Shown one piece after another: positions 1 to 9,959 of a stretch of 38,551 nt of DNA. The notes under the pieces were generated by a model that saw only the letters and a list, made by a program, of their open reading frames with translations, ran no database searches and was not told where the DNA came from. The position numbers and the translations under genes are program-made. Every line of letters starts with the position of its first letter. Positions within the stretch are counted from its first letter, which is position 1. Origin of the DNA: Candidatus Dadabacteria bacterium (GTDB taxonomy: Bacteria > Desulfobacterota_D > UBA1144 > Nemesobacterales > Nemesobacteraceae); the NCBI GenBank assembly GCA_026705445.1, contig JAPPAR010000043.1:1-38551 (forward strand), read 5' to 3'.

Positions 1-10
1 GTGTGTGTAA

Positions 11-541
11 TCAGTTAGTTACGTAACACTTGAAGGAAAACGTTGGGACAGTAGTAATATCAGCCTTTTTCGGCTTGCCGACCTCTGATACAGAAGTCAC
101 TTTATGCTTGTTACACAATTTTCTCAGATGAGCTTCAAGTGTACTACCCACTAATACCGCAGCTGAGTCCTTGTATCCTCTTTCTTCAAGGTGAGCGGCC
201 ATTTCTAAGTAATCGGCAAACAAGTCAGAACGTATGATTTCCTCATGAGATTTTAGGTAATCATTCTCAATGTCCAAGAGTAGGGCCTTCGCAACACCAA
301 TTTGTTCAGCTGTATGATCATATGTGGTGTAACTCCCTTTCTTGCTGATTTCCACAACCTGTTTGAAGTAAACAGAACCTCGGCCGGCAATTCTTTCAAT
401 TGCTGCCATACATCGCGCTTGCAGGGCTGCTATCTGAGTGGGAGAAATCACATCAGAGGCATCATCGAACCTTGATCTTGAAAGAGCTCCTTCATATTCA
501 GCAATAATAGAACTAAGCTGTTTTTTGAACATTTTAGTCAT
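11..541 (-). CDS. hypothetical protein, probably C-terminally truncated
   Basis: I do not recognise a named family with certainty. The 176-residue product is soluble and mostly helical. Its C-terminal half contains a stretch (about residues 108-145) ending STLEAHLRKLCNKH, of a kind I associate with bacterial hypothetical proteins that usually continue another 60-80 residues into a segment with an RN-x-AAHG motif. Here the reading frame instead ends about 15 residues after KPKKAD, in a tail with no such motif, so a deletion or frameshift near position 55-65 is likely. The start is the ATG before ACTAAAATG; a later ATG at codon 4 is possible. It is more A+T-rich than the rpe cluster next to it and lies on the same strand, 52 bp downstream of the DnaC-like gene. 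The function is unknown. Confidence 0.5.
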   Translation of the reverse strand: MTKMFKKQLSSIIAEYEGALSRSRFDDASDVISPTQIAALQARCMAAIERIAGRGSVYFKQVVEISKKGSYTTYDHTAEQIGVAKALLLDIENDYLKSHEEIIRSDLFADYLEMAAHLEERGYKDSAAVLVGSTLEAHLRKLCNKHKVTSVSEVGKPKKADITTVPTFSFKCYVTN

Positions 542-593
542 TGACTTGCCTTTTTTCTGGGGTTTCCTCCCGCGCTATAATAATAAAGCTAGA

Positions 594-1433
594 TTAAGTC
601 GAGACTTCTCCTTTTCTATAATCGCTCCCCTCAATGAAAAGCGGGGTGCACATCTCGTAAAGCCTAGAAACTATCCTCTCCCCCACCCTCTCCTCAAGTA
701 TTTCCGTTTTATTCTTGGATCTTTTAGGCAGTGACTCCTTGGCCACGTAGTTGGTGGTAACAAGGGTTTTCTTCGAGGAATTATAGCGCTTGGAGATGAG
801 CTGATCGAGGATGTTCCGCTCCCATTCGGAGCTTTTGCCCTTCCCCATTTCGTCTATAACCAGAATTTCCGCGTTTATTAGCGGCCCTATTATCTCGTTT
901 TCGGGAATTCCCTCGGAATAGGCTTTCCGCAGGTCTCCAAGCAGAAAGAAAAAATCGGTAAACACACATTCAACGGCTTTCTGGAGGGTAAGCTCCGCTA
1001 TGGCCCCTACTGCTAGGCGTGTTTTGCCAACCCCCGGACCTCCCATAAGCAGAAAGCCTTTTTTATCCGGGTACTTGTCAACAAACGATTTCACATATTC
1101 CATCGCCGTATACTGACTCCTTGAGTCTTGGTCGCGGAGGTCTATATCGTCTGAACGCAGAACACCCGCGTACTTCGATGGAATTTTCGCGTTGTTGTAT
1201 CGCCTTACCTTAAGTCTCGTTATTCCGCAGAGCCCGCAGCGCTCAAGATACCTGTAGCCCCTTTCATTCACCAAGAATACCGTTCCAGACCCCCCGCAGT
1301 TATTACATTCGGAGATGCAGTCGCAGACTTGCATGCGGGCGTACTGACCGTTCTCAGGGGAAATCATGTAACCCCTGCCGGAACATTCCCGGCAACCGGT
1401 CGCCTTGCGCCGTTTCTGAGATCCTACAGCCAT
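594..1433 (-). CDS. DnaC/IstB-like AAA+ ATPase with N-terminal zinc-cysteine domain
   Basis: 279 residues. The C-terminal two thirds is an AAA+ ATPase of the DnaC helicase-loader/IstB type: Walker A GGPGVGKT at 131-138, Walker B ILVIDE at 190-195, a TTNY sensor-like motif and an arginine in GERIVSRL near the end. Before it lies a cysteine-rich segment with pairs C14/C17, C37/C39, C43/C46 and C66/C69. Two of them sit in CxxCxGxG contexts like the zinc centres of DnaJ, so it probably binds zinc. By family knowledge such ATPases load a replicative helicase or serve a transposase. There is no transposase gene here, so a loader role is the better inference. It follows a hypothetical gene by 9 bp and rpe further upstream, all on one strand, suggesting a chromosomal operon rather than a mobile element. 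Confidence 0.8.
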   Translation of the reverse strand: MAVGSQKRRKATGCRECSGRGYMISPENGQYARMQVCDCISECNNCGGSGTVFLVNERGYRYLERCGLCGITRLKVRRYNNAKIPSKYAGVLRSDDIDLRDQDSRSQYTAMEYVKSFVDKYPDKKGFLLMGGPGVGKTRLAVGAIAELTLQKAVECVFTDFFFLLGDLRKAYSEGIPENEIIGPLINAEILVIDEMGKGKSSEWERNILDQLISKRYNSSKKTLVTTNYVAKESLPKRSKNKTEILEERVGERIVSRLYEMCTPLFIEGSDYRKGEVST

Positions 1434-1442
1434 ACTATCATC

Positions 1443-2117
1443 TCACTTCATCGTGAAAACATTATTTATGCCGAAAGTCTCGCATACGATTTCATCCCTG
1501 AAAGCGTTAAGGGTTTTCCTCCTGACATCCTCGTCGTAGAGTTTCGCCTCGGCGGGAAGCTTGCTTAGTGCGGCATCTGTTATCTGCTTTTGCCTCTCGG
1601 TGGAAAGACCTGAGAAAACATCCCCAATGAAATCCCGCCACAACAAATCAAACTGTTTGTATATGTTAGCGGACCCCGCACCGTCCGTCTCTCCAACCCT
1701 GCGCCTGAGTTCCTCGTATTTCCCCCGTATATCCTCTCTTTTTTCCTCAACTATGATCCTGTCAAGCCTCTTTAGGACCTGTTCTATTATACTGCTTCTC
1801 GTAAAAGCGGCGTTCCGGGGTGTTGCCTGTTTCGATTCCCGTTCTACCGAATGTATTCTCAGGTAATCTTCAATTTCATGCCTTATGTTGAAAAGCCCTC
1901 TCGGCTCCTGGGCTCCCCTCTGCCTTTTTTGCTCAAAGCCGTAGGCTATAGCCTTAATTACCATTTCCTTTGAGACGGATCTTTCGCCAAGTTCCCTTAT
2001 AAAACTGTAGTCCCTGGCCGAAAGCATAAGACCCTTTCCCGCAAGCCCGAGAAAATACCGCTCTATGTCGGCTATGTAGTTTCGCTCTTGAGACTTCATC
2101 TTCCCCCGGAAAAACAC
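1443..2117 (-). CDS. hypothetical protein, partner of DnaC-like ATPase
   Basis: 224 residues, soluble, predicted mostly helical, with many charged residues in the middle. I recognise no catalytic motif. The chosen start is GTG with GAGGG a few bases upstream; an ATG six codons later is possible, but GGGGGAAG would then abut it. The gene lies 20 bp after rpe and 9 bp before the DnaC-like ATPase, so the two are almost certainly cotranscribed. Helicase loaders often work with a second small helical protein (DnaD/DnaB-like), and this gene could fill that role. That is inference from position only; I see no sequence signature that proves it. Confidence 0.65.
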   Translation of the reverse strand: MFFRGKMKSQERNYIADIERYFLGLAGKGLMLSARDYSFIRELGERSVSKEMVIKAIAYGFEQKRQRGAQEPRGLFNIRHEIEDYLRIHSVERESKQATPRNAAFTRSSIIEQVLKRLDRIIVEEKREDIRGKYEELRRRVGETDGAGSANIYKQFDLLWRDFIGDVFSGLSTERQKQITDAALSKLPAEAKLYDEDVRRKTLNAFRDEIVCETFGINNVFTMK

Positions 2118-2137
2118 GCAGCCCTCGGATCTGGCCC

Positions 2138-2818
2138 CTACTCCATCATCTCGCGCATGGCCGACATCGTATCGGCATAGTTTTCCGTCTTGTATATTCC
2201 GGATCCCGTTACCACTATGTCCGCTCCGGCCTCGATAACTTCCCTTATGTTCCCGAGATTTATCCCGCCGTCAGCTTCAATAAGCGGTTTCTTTCCATCT
2301 CCACCCATCCTGTCAAGAAGAGACCTCAGGTCCTTTATTTTCGACAGCATCTCGGGAATGAATTTCTGACCCCCGAACCCCGGCTCCACAGTCATTATCA
2401 CTATCACGTCTATAAGCTCCATCAGCTTTTCCTCGATCACGCCGATCGGGGTTGCGGGGTTGAGTGCCACCCCGGTCATAACCCCTCTCCACCTGATGGA
2501 AGAGAGGGCGCTGTAGAGAAGGTTGCAGGCCTCCATCTGGACCGTGACAATTTTCACGTGAGGAGAACCCGCATCTATGAATTTCTCCGTAAATTTCTCG
2601 GGGCTATCAATCATTAGGTGTATATCCATCTGGGGCGGCGATTCCATCCGGGCAATCGCCTCCACTATGGGTATTCCTATGCTTATGTTCGGAACGAAAT
2701 GTCCATCCATCACGTCCACGTGTATTAGATCGGCGCCCGCCTCGCAGACGGCGGTCACCTCGTCTTCAAGACGAAGATAGTCACACGAGAGTATCGAAGG
2801 AGCCAAGAGTTTTTTCAT
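2138..2818 (-). CDS. rpe: ribulose-phosphate 3-epimerase
   Basis: 226 residues, the normal length of Rpe. It interconverts D-ribulose 5-phosphate and D-xylulose 5-phosphate in the cytosolic pentose phosphate pathway. The TIM-barrel signatures are all present: APSILSCD at the N-terminus, HVDVMDGHFVPN (metal-binding His and Asp near 33-35), MDIHLMI with the second metal His, MTVEPGFGGQKF, EADGGIN carrying the catalytic Asp, and VTGSGIY at the phosphate-binding loop. GGAG lies eight bases before the ATG. It is the first gene of a minus-strand group continuing into the hypothetical gene and the DnaC-like ATPase. It is divergent from metK, with a plausible sigma70 promoter in the 133 bp between them. 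Confidence 0.97.
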   Translation of the reverse strand: MKKLLAPSILSCDYLRLEDEVTAVCEAGADLIHVDVMDGHFVPNISIGIPIVEAIARMESPPQMDIHLMIDSPEKFTEKFIDAGSPHVKIVTVQMEACNLLYSALSSIRWRGVMTGVALNPATPIGVIEEKLMELIDVIVIMTVEPGFGGQKFIPEMLSKIKDLRSLLDRMGGDGKKPLIEADGGINLGNIREVIEAGADIVVTGSGIYKTENYADTMSAMREMME

Positions 2819-2856
2819 TTCATTTTCTCCGCAGAGTGCAAGTGGGATTTCTCTGT

Positions 2857-2885
2857 ATTTTACCCGATACGAAACCCTCGGTTAA
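2857..2885 (-). promoter_or_regulatory. candidate sigma70 promoter for rpe
   Basis: On the minus strand TTAACC (2880-2885) is followed by a 17-bp spacer and TAAAAT (2857-2862), about 39 bp from the rpe start codon. The -10 matches five of six consensus bases and the -35 four of six. It is the best match upstream of rpe. Confidence 0.5.
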
Positions 2886-2900
2886 CAAAACAATAGATTG

Positions 2901-2928
2901 TTGACAGAAAGGTCAGAATAATTATATT
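2901..2928 (+). promoter_or_regulatory. strong sigma70-like promoter for metK operon
   Basis: A perfect TTGACA (2901-2906), a 16-bp spacer and TATATT (2923-2928) lie just upstream of metK. Transcription would start near 2935, leaving a leader of only about 17 nt before the metK ATG. That is too short for a SAM or SAH riboswitch, so the operon seems not to be riboswitch-controlled from this promoter. Confidence 0.7.
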
Positions 2929-2951
2929 ACTTGGACTTTTGAGGTCGCCTA

Positions 2952-5425
<2,474 letters not shown>

Positions 5426-5430
5426 GATTA

Positions 5431-6324
5431 ATGGATGAGCACCTCGATTCGTTCCTTGTATATCTTACGATGAACAGGGGCCTTTCGAAAAACACCATTC
5501 AGTCATATTCAAGGGACATATCATCCCTCGTGGCCTTTCTAGACAAAAGGGGTATATCCGACCCCGCCGCCGTAACCGAAGACGAAATAGCCGCTTTTTT
5601 CGACCATCTCAGGAAAAAGAAACTCTCCCCGAGAAGCGTGGCGAGAAACATAGTTTCCATAAAGCAGTTCTTCAGGTTCCTTCTCACAGAAAGCGTCATA
5701 ACCGAGGATCCGCTAAGAAACACGGTCTCTCCCAAGCCCGCAAAAACCCTCCCCCACACTCTCTCGCTGGAAGAGGTAGAGAGGCTCCTGCAAGAGCCCG
5801 AGGGAGGCAAGTCCGCAGAGGCGCTCAGGGACCGCGCGATGCTCGAGGTTCTCTACGCCACCGGGGTCAGGGTATCGGAACTGGTCTCACTTGAGCTCAA
5901 CCGAGTCAATCTTGACCACGGCTACGTCATCACCCTCGGCAAAGGGAGCAAGGAGAGGATAGTTCCCATAGGCGGCGACGCCATCAGGAAAGTAAGGGAC
6001 TACCTTTCAGACTCAAGACCGAAACTTCTTCGCGAAAGGAGTTCGGAGTACCTTTTCGTTACATCCAGAACCGGCTCCAGGATGAGCCGCCAGCGCTTCT
6101 GGCGCATGATAAAGAACTACGCCCTAGCCGCGGGCATACACTCCCACATAACCCCCCACGTGCTTCGCCACTCCTTCGCCACGCACCTGCTTGAGCGGGG
6201 GGCCGACCTGCGGGCAATACAGGCCATGCTCGGTCACTCGGACATATCCACGACCCAGATATACACTTATGTTGAAAAGGAGCGGCTTAAACGCATACAC
6301 GAAAAATCTCATCCAAGAGCGTAA
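5431..6324 (+). CDS. xerD: tyrosine recombinase XerD
   Basis: 297 residues. It is a site-specific tyrosine recombinase acting at dif with its partner (XerC) to resolve chromosome dimers. An N-terminal SAM-like core-binding domain (about 1-90) is followed by the catalytic domain with a complete set of residues: R147 (ATGVRVSEL), K171 (LGKGSKERIVP), H243 and R246 (HVLRHSFATHLL), H269 (LGHSDISTTQIYTY) and nucleophile Y278. The C-terminal ending EKSHPRA and the RQRFWRMIK segment resemble E. coli XerD more than XerC. It starts 5 bp after ahcY with a weak ribosome binding site, suggesting translational coupling. No integrase-like island features (att sites, tRNA) are seen, so this is the housekeeping enzyme. 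Confidence 0.93.
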   Translation: MDEHLDSFLVYLTMNRGLSKNTIQSYSRDISSLVAFLDKRGISDPAAVTEDEIAAFFDHLRKKKLSPRSVARNIVSIKQFFRFLLTESVITEDPLRNTVSPKPAKTLPHTLSLEEVERLLQEPEGGKSAEALRDRAMLEVLYATGVRVSELVSLELNRVNLDHGYVITLGKGSKERIVPIGGDAIRKVRDYLSDSRPKLLRERSSEYLFVTSRTGSRMSRQRFWRMIKNYALAAGIHSHITPHVLRHSFATHLLERGADLRAIQAMLGHSDISTTQIYTYVEKERLKRIHEKSHPRA

Positions 6325-6333
6325 ACTATCGAC

Positions 6334-6996
6334 ATGAACTACGAATTTCTCATAGTACTGGTCCCCGTAATCCTTTTTTCCCTTACCATACATGAGTACG
6401 CCCACGCGCTTGTGGCCTACAGGCTCGGGGACGACACGGCGAAGAGACAGGGAAGACTCTCGCTTAACCCTCTCGTTCACCTTGATGTTCTCGGAACCCT
6501 GCTGCTTTTCATCGTGCATTTCGGATGGGCAAAACCGGTTCCCGTTGACCCGAGGAACTTCAGGAACCCGAAAAAAGACATGCTTATGGTCGCGATTGCG
6601 GGCCCCATATCCAACATTCTGACCGCGATTGCGGCGGCTGTGATTCTAAAGGCCTTGTTTGAGAACTTCGCGGCCATACCCCCGGGAAGCGGGGCCGACG
6701 TTGCAGCGCGGATGCTCGTGTGGTTCATGTACATAGGGATAGTGCTTGCCGTTTTCAACATGATCCCCGTTCCGCCGCTTGACGGCTCGCGGGTGCTTTA
6801 CGGGCTGCTTCCCGACAGTCTCGCCTACAGGTACGCAAGATTTGAAACTTACGGAATATTCATTCTTTTCGCCTTTTTCCTGTTCGGCGGGCAGTTCCTG
6901 GGTTACTTCATACGCGTTCCTGTGGTTATCTTTATACAGATGTGCAATTTCAGCCCGAGCGAACTTGAGATCGTGATCCGGGCGATGAACCCGTAG
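6334..6996 (+). CDS. site-2 protease family (M50) membrane metalloprotease
   Basis: 220 residues with several hydrophobic membrane segments. It is a short, PDZ-less intramembrane metalloprotease of the M50/site-2 protease family (YwhC/Rv-type). The zinc motif H20-EYA-H24 lies in the first membrane segment, followed by GRLSLNPLVHLDVLGT. The third ligand lies in the conserved NMIPVPPLDGSRVL segment, where LDG supplies Asp. AGPISN is also typical. Substrates cannot be told from sequence; in other bacteria such proteases cleave membrane-bound transcription regulators or signal-peptide remnants. It sits 9 bp after xerD, and its TAG stop overlaps a GTG at the head of the scpA frame. An S2P gene next to scpAB is a recurrent arrangement in bacteria, in my recollection. 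Confidence 0.92.
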   Translation: MNYEFLIVLVPVILFSLTIHEYAHALVAYRLGDDTAKRQGRLSLNPLVHLDVLGTLLLFIVHFGWAKPVPVDPRNFRNPKKDMLMVAIAGPISNILTAIAAAVILKALFENFAAIPPGSGADVAARMLVWFMYIGIVLAVFNMIPVPPLDGSRVLYGLLPDSLAYRYARFETYGIFILFAFFLFGGQFLGYFIRVPVVIFIQMCNFSPSELEIVIRAMNP

Positions 6997-7019
6997 TGAT
7001 TGCCGAGAGGAACGAAGAA

Positions 7020-7769
7020 ATGGAAGACCCTCAGTCAGCCTACAGCGTACAGCTCGAGATATTCAACGGCCCTCTTGACCTGCTGCTTCACCTCATAAAG
7101 AAACACGAGGTGGACATCTACGACATACCCATCGCGCTCATAACCGAGCAGTACCTTGAATATCTTGAGTTCCTAAAGGACGTGAACCTCGAGATCGTCG
7201 GGGACTACATGGCCATGGCGGCCGAACTGGGGTACATAAAGTCGAGGATGCTTCTTCCCAGGATAAAGGAGGAAGGCGAAGAGGAGGAAGAGGATCCCAG
7301 GGAGGAACTCGTAAGGCGCCTGCTTGAGTATGAGAAGTACAGAAGCGCGGCGACGGAGCTCGGGGGGATGGAAATTCTCGGAAAAGACGTTTTCCTGGCG
7401 GGTTACGACCGCAGGGAAATGTTCGGAGAACCGGAAGAAGAGACGGAATTCGTGAAATTCGACCTCTGGTCCCTGGTGGACACCTTCTCTAAGATATGCG
7501 AGGACAGGGAGAAGGCCGAGACAAGGGAAATATCCCTTGCTCCGCAGACTTACACCGTTGATGAAAGAAAAAACCAGGTAATCGAGATAATGAGAAGGGA
7601 AAAAGAGGTTCTCTTCGGGGATCTTTTCGAAGGGGATAAAAACCGCATGAATCTCGTGGTAACCTTTCTCTCGATACTGGAGCTGCTGAAAGACGGCATC
7701 CTGGATGTTTTTCAGCCGACCTTCGAAGAACCCATAAAGATAATTCTGAGGGAAGAAGATGGACGATAG
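7020..7769 (+). CDS. scpA: segregation and condensation protein A (kleisin)
   Basis: About 249 residues from the ATG at 7020. A GTG at 6996 would add eight residues but has no ribosome binding site, whereas AGAGG lies about nine bases before the ATG. ScpA is the kleisin bridging the SMC dimer in chromosome condensation. The N-terminal SMC-neck-binding signature FNGPLDLLLHLIKKHEVDI, followed by IPIALITEQYLEYL, is clear. There is a very acidic stretch in the middle (EEGEEEEEDPREELVRRLLEYEKY begins here), and the C-terminal winged-helix region follows around 190-245. It overlaps scpB by 11 bp. No smc gene is in the window. Confidence 0.93.
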   Translation: MEDPQSAYSVQLEIFNGPLDLLLHLIKKHEVDIYDIPIALITEQYLEYLEFLKDVNLEIVGDYMAMAAELGYIKSRMLLPRIKEEGEEEEEDPREELVRRLLEYEKYRSAATELGGMEILGKDVFLAGYDRREMFGEPEEETEFVKFDLWSLVDTFSKICEDREKAETREISLAPQTYTVDERKNQVIEIMRREKEVLFGDLFEGDKNRMNLVVTFLSILELLKDGILDVFQPTFEEPIKIILREEDGR

Positions 7770-8310
7770 AAGTTCTCTTGAAAATATAATAGAATGCTTG
7801 ATATTCGTTTCTAAACATCCCCTAACCATTCAGGAAATTTCCGAGTTCCTGAAGGATGTCGAGAAAAAAGAGATAACCGACGCCCTAAGCGAACTCCAGG
7901 GGCGCTGGGAGGAGATGGGGCGAAGTTTCATCCTAAGCAGCGTCGCCGAGGGATATCAGTTCAGGACCCGTCCCGAGTATTCGCAATACATAGTCGAGTT
8001 TAACAAGGAAATAAAGAAGTTCAGGCTCTCGAAAGCCTCCCTCGAAGTGCTTGCCATTATGGCTTACGAGCAACCCGTTACGAAGATCGAGGTTGAAAAA
8101 ATAAGAGGGGTGGACTGCTCAAGCAGCGTAAGCATGCTCCTTGATAGAAGATTCATCGAGATTGCGGGAAGAAAAGAAGTCCCGGGAAAGCCTTTTCTCT
8201 ACAAAACCACAAATCTTTTCCTTGAGACATTCGGCCTTAAGAGCCTGAAGGACCTGCCTACAGTAAAGGAAATTGAGAAAATTAAGGAAGATCTGAAAGA
8301 ATCCGGATGA
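7759..8310 (+). CDS. scpB: segregation and condensation protein B
   Basis: 183 residues. ScpB dimers bind the middle of ScpA in the SMC-ScpAB condensin. Two winged-helix domains are expected and fit the length. Typical segments are ECLIFVSKHPLTIQEI at the start, YQFRTRPEY, LSKASLEVLAIMAYEQPVTK, and IRGVDCSSSVSMLLDRRFIE. The ATG lies inside the end of scpA (11-bp overlap), so translation is coupled. It is the last gene of the metK-led operon. Downstream the base composition changes and a toxin-antitoxin scrap region begins; I see only a weak 5-bp hairpin (TTGCC...GGCAA) there and no convincing terminator. Confidence 0.94.
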   Translation: MDDRSSLENIIECLIFVSKHPLTIQEISEFLKDVEKKEITDALSELQGRWEEMGRSFILSSVAEGYQFRTRPEYSQYIVEFNKEIKKFRLSKASLEVLAIMAYEQPVTKIEVEKIRGVDCSSSVSMLLDRRFIEIAGRKEVPGKPFLYKTTNLFLETFGLKSLKDLPTVKEIEKIKEDLKESG

Positions 8311-8353
8311 CTGACACGCCCTACCTTGCCTTGGCTTGCTTGGCAAACAGGTA

Positions 8354-8533
8354 TCAGGTGCCTCTCGCCTTTTCCTCCGTCGCATTAACATAGTCTCGCA
8401 GCAATACTTTTGCCACGTCGATTTCATAATTGAGTACGCACTCAATCGCTTCGGTCAGAAGTCCGATGCGGAATTCAGGGTCTCTAATCGCACGTTTCTT
8501 TACGATCTTCCTGAAGCTACGCGTTAATGCCAT
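8354..8533 (-). pseudogene. truncated HigA-like addiction-module antitoxin
   Basis: A 59-residue product starting MALTRSFRKIVKKR at an ATG with AGAGG nine bases upstream. It strongly resembles the N-terminal part of short addiction-module antidote proteins (DNA-binding HigA-like), which share MxLTRxF, a DPEF motif, then LLRDYVNAT. Full members continue about 35 more residues into a helix-turn-helix, but here the frame stops ten residues after the motif, so the DNA-binding half is missing. No cognate RelE/HigB-type toxin gene is visible. The gene overlaps the 3' end of the preceding hicA stub by 17 bp, so the segment looks like a recombination junction of toxin-antitoxin scraps. It may still be translated, but I infer that it is not functional. 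Confidence 0.55.
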
Positions 8534-8624
8534 TGTTTGCAACCTCTTTTTTGAGTTTCAGATAAATTCTCAGGATTCCGTGTTTTCTCAAAATCCTCTT
8601 TACCTTGGGAGTATAGCTAGCCAC
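8517..8624 (-). pseudogene. hicA: hicA toxin N-terminal stub
   Basis: A 35-codon frame starting at a GTG that shares its first base with the TAG stop of the hicB-like gene upstream (TAGTG), the classic hicB-hicA junction. The first 16 residues, ending SYTPKVKRILRKHG, match the start of HicA toxins. The essential histidine region (GSHH- or GDHE-like) and the double-stranded RNA-binding-like fold are absent, and the frame ends in an unrelated lysine-rich tail. It is therefore a broken toxin. The ribosome binding site of the following HigA-like stub lies inside its tail. Confidence 0.55.
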
Positions 8625-8884
8625 TAAGTTGCGTGTGTATAATGCAGAGATTTTACTATAAAAGGCAAGGGAGTTTCTTTGGGCATTTTGCTTGAAGCAA
8701 AGACAGAGTGTGTAGCTTTCGTTTCCCGATCTACCGCTAGAACTTCAGGAATGATCACAGACAGCTTCCTGCTTAACTCTTCAAGGGTCGGAGCCTCGGC
8801 CATTGCTCCTTGAATGGAAGTTTTCGAAGTGTACCAAACTCCGGCTTCCTCATCCCAAGAAACTTCAAAAACTAGATTCTCCAT
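8624..8884 (-). CDS. HicB-like antitoxin (DUF1902 type)
   Basis: 86 residues. The N-terminus FEVSWDEEAGVWYTSKTSI and the following APTLEELSRKLSVIIPEVL are typical of DUF1902, a HicB-like beta-alpha-beta fold found in antitoxins. In intact systems it neutralises a HicA mRNA interferase encoded immediately downstream. Here the downstream hicA is reduced to a 16-residue recognisable stub, so this is probably an orphan antitoxin. The ATG is preceded by AGGAGGGC about 10 bases upstream. I see no separate DNA-binding domain in the C-terminus. Confidence 0.75.
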   Translation of the reverse strand: MENLVFEVSWDEEAGVWYTSKTSIQGAMAEAPTLEELSRKLSVIIPEVLAVDRETKATHSVFASSKMPKETPLPFIVKSLHYTHAT

Positions 8885-9187
8885 TTAGATTTGCCCTCCT
8901 GAAATGCAGTTAAACAACCGGTCCACTTTTACTTTGGAAGGATATATCAATCCTGGAAAGAAAATCAAGTTGGGGTTGCTGGAACAATCTGGGTCGCGGT
9001 CTGTACTACGGTCTGTATAGCTGGGTCAATCTCTATAAGGATAATCAGGGGGACAATTATATAATTTTTTCGGAATTACTAAGATAATTAGATAGATTCA
9101 CCTCCCTAATTATTCCCATCCCCACAAGTATAACAAATGTGTAATGGGTTCTTTGCAGTTCTGACTGGAGATTGATAAAATGGAGGA
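8885..9187. other. intergenic region with 12-bp direct repeat
   Basis: No supported gene. The divergent hicB-like gene and the plus-strand membrane protein gene presumably take their promoters from here. CGGTCTGTA occurs twice with a 12-bp period (8997-9005 and 9009-9017). A short frame through this repeat would encode a hydrophobic peptide but has no start codon, so I regard it as a gene scrap at most. The 3' half is strongly A+T-rich. Confidence 0.4.
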
Positions 9188-9481
9188 ATGGAAGATTGGA
9201 AATTTCACAGTTTAGTTGTGGTTATTATCGGTTCGGTGGGAGGTTTTATGTCAATGTTTCCTTCTGAATACATAGTTTCGCTCCCAATAATTATGGGATT
9301 TATATTAAGCTTCATTATACTGGCTTGGCCTGAGTATGAAGAAGTAGAACGCATTTACAATCCTGATGCTGAACCCTATGCTAGGCGACCTGCTAAGGGA
9401 AAAGCCGCATGGCAACAACTCAGGGCAGCTTTGTTGAAAGGTGGGTGGAAGACCGAGAAAATTAAAAGGAGAAAGAGGTAA
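9188..9481 (+). CDS. small two-pass membrane protein, unknown function
   Basis: 97 residues. Two hydrophobic segments (about 8-27, HSLVVVIIGSVGGFMSMFP, and 30-50, SLPIIMGFILSFIILAW) form a likely hairpin. A basic cytosolic-looking tail ends in KRRKR. I recognise no family. The start is uncertain: GGAGG lies only about two bases before the ATG, which is too close, while an ATG at 9180 is in another, short frame. The gene sits alone between minus-strand genes in an A+T-rich patch next to toxin-antitoxin remnants. It could be an accessory gene such as a superinfection or phage-related membrane peptide, but nothing in the sequence proves that. Confidence 0.45.
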   Translation: MEDWKFHSLVVVIIGSVGGFMSMFPSEYIVSLPIIMGFILSFIILAWPEYEEVERIYNPDAEPYARRPAKGKAAWQQLRAALLKGGWKTEKIKRRKR

Positions 9482-9487
9482 ACAGCA

Positions 9488-9850
9488 TTAGTCCTCTTTT
9501 TCAACAAACTTATCTAGACACTCTTTCGCCTGGTTCTTACACTCCACTATATAGTCCCCTAATGGAATGCCCACACTAAGGGATACCGCAGCTAGAAGGC
9601 ATTTCTTACTTGTCATTGCAGGGCAGTATTCAGGCAGCTTCAAAATGGTTTCCTTAGCTTTCTCCATATCTTCATCAGAAGGTATGTAGCCAATTCGTTC
9701 GCAGTATTCTGAAAAGAGACGACTTTTGGCATCCGCAATATATTCACTTGCTTTAGTGTAGTAGCTTTTTTCTTCTGCGGTTTCTTCTGCTTTAGAATAA
9801 GGGGAGGAGATGGGTAGTAGAAACAGAAAGAGGATGAGAATTGTTTTCAT
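9488..9850 (-). CDS. small secreted protein with signal peptide, unknown function
   Basis: 120 residues. A clear signal peptide (MKT followed by ILILFLFLLPISS, likely cleavage near AKA-EE around residue 21) indicates export to the periplasm or beyond. The mature part is helical and charged, with five cysteines that could form two disulfides, and two KAxExI-like segments. I recognise no domain. It stands alone on the minus strand, 7 bp downstream (tail to tail) of the small membrane protein gene. The ATG follows an A+T-rich segment without a strong ribosome binding site. Confidence 0.55.
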   Translation of the reverse strand: MKTILILFLFLLPISSPYSKAEETAEEKSYYTKASEYIADAKSRLFSEYCERIGYIPSDEDMEKAKETILKLPEYCPAMTSKKCLLAAVSLSVGIPLGDYIVECKNQAKECLDKFVEKED

Positions 9851-9959
9851 TTATTTTATGGGGAATTATATCGAAAGGTCACAATTCAACGGTTTTTAAT
9901 TCAGCAAAGATGTCTTCTAACACACTCGCAATATAGTCAAGGCTATTTTATAAATCTTT

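Noticed and set aside
2929-2951. SAM or SAH riboswitch upstream of metK
   Set aside because: The promoter leaves only about 17 nt of leader; no conserved riboswitch stem could fit.
5431-6324. Phage or island integrase
   Set aside because: Length, C-terminal HPRA ending and position inside a housekeeping operon fit XerD; no tRNA or att repeats are present.
8903-9064. Short hydrophobic plus-strand peptide frame
   Set aside because: It has no start codon and no ribosome binding site, and is at most a gene remnant.
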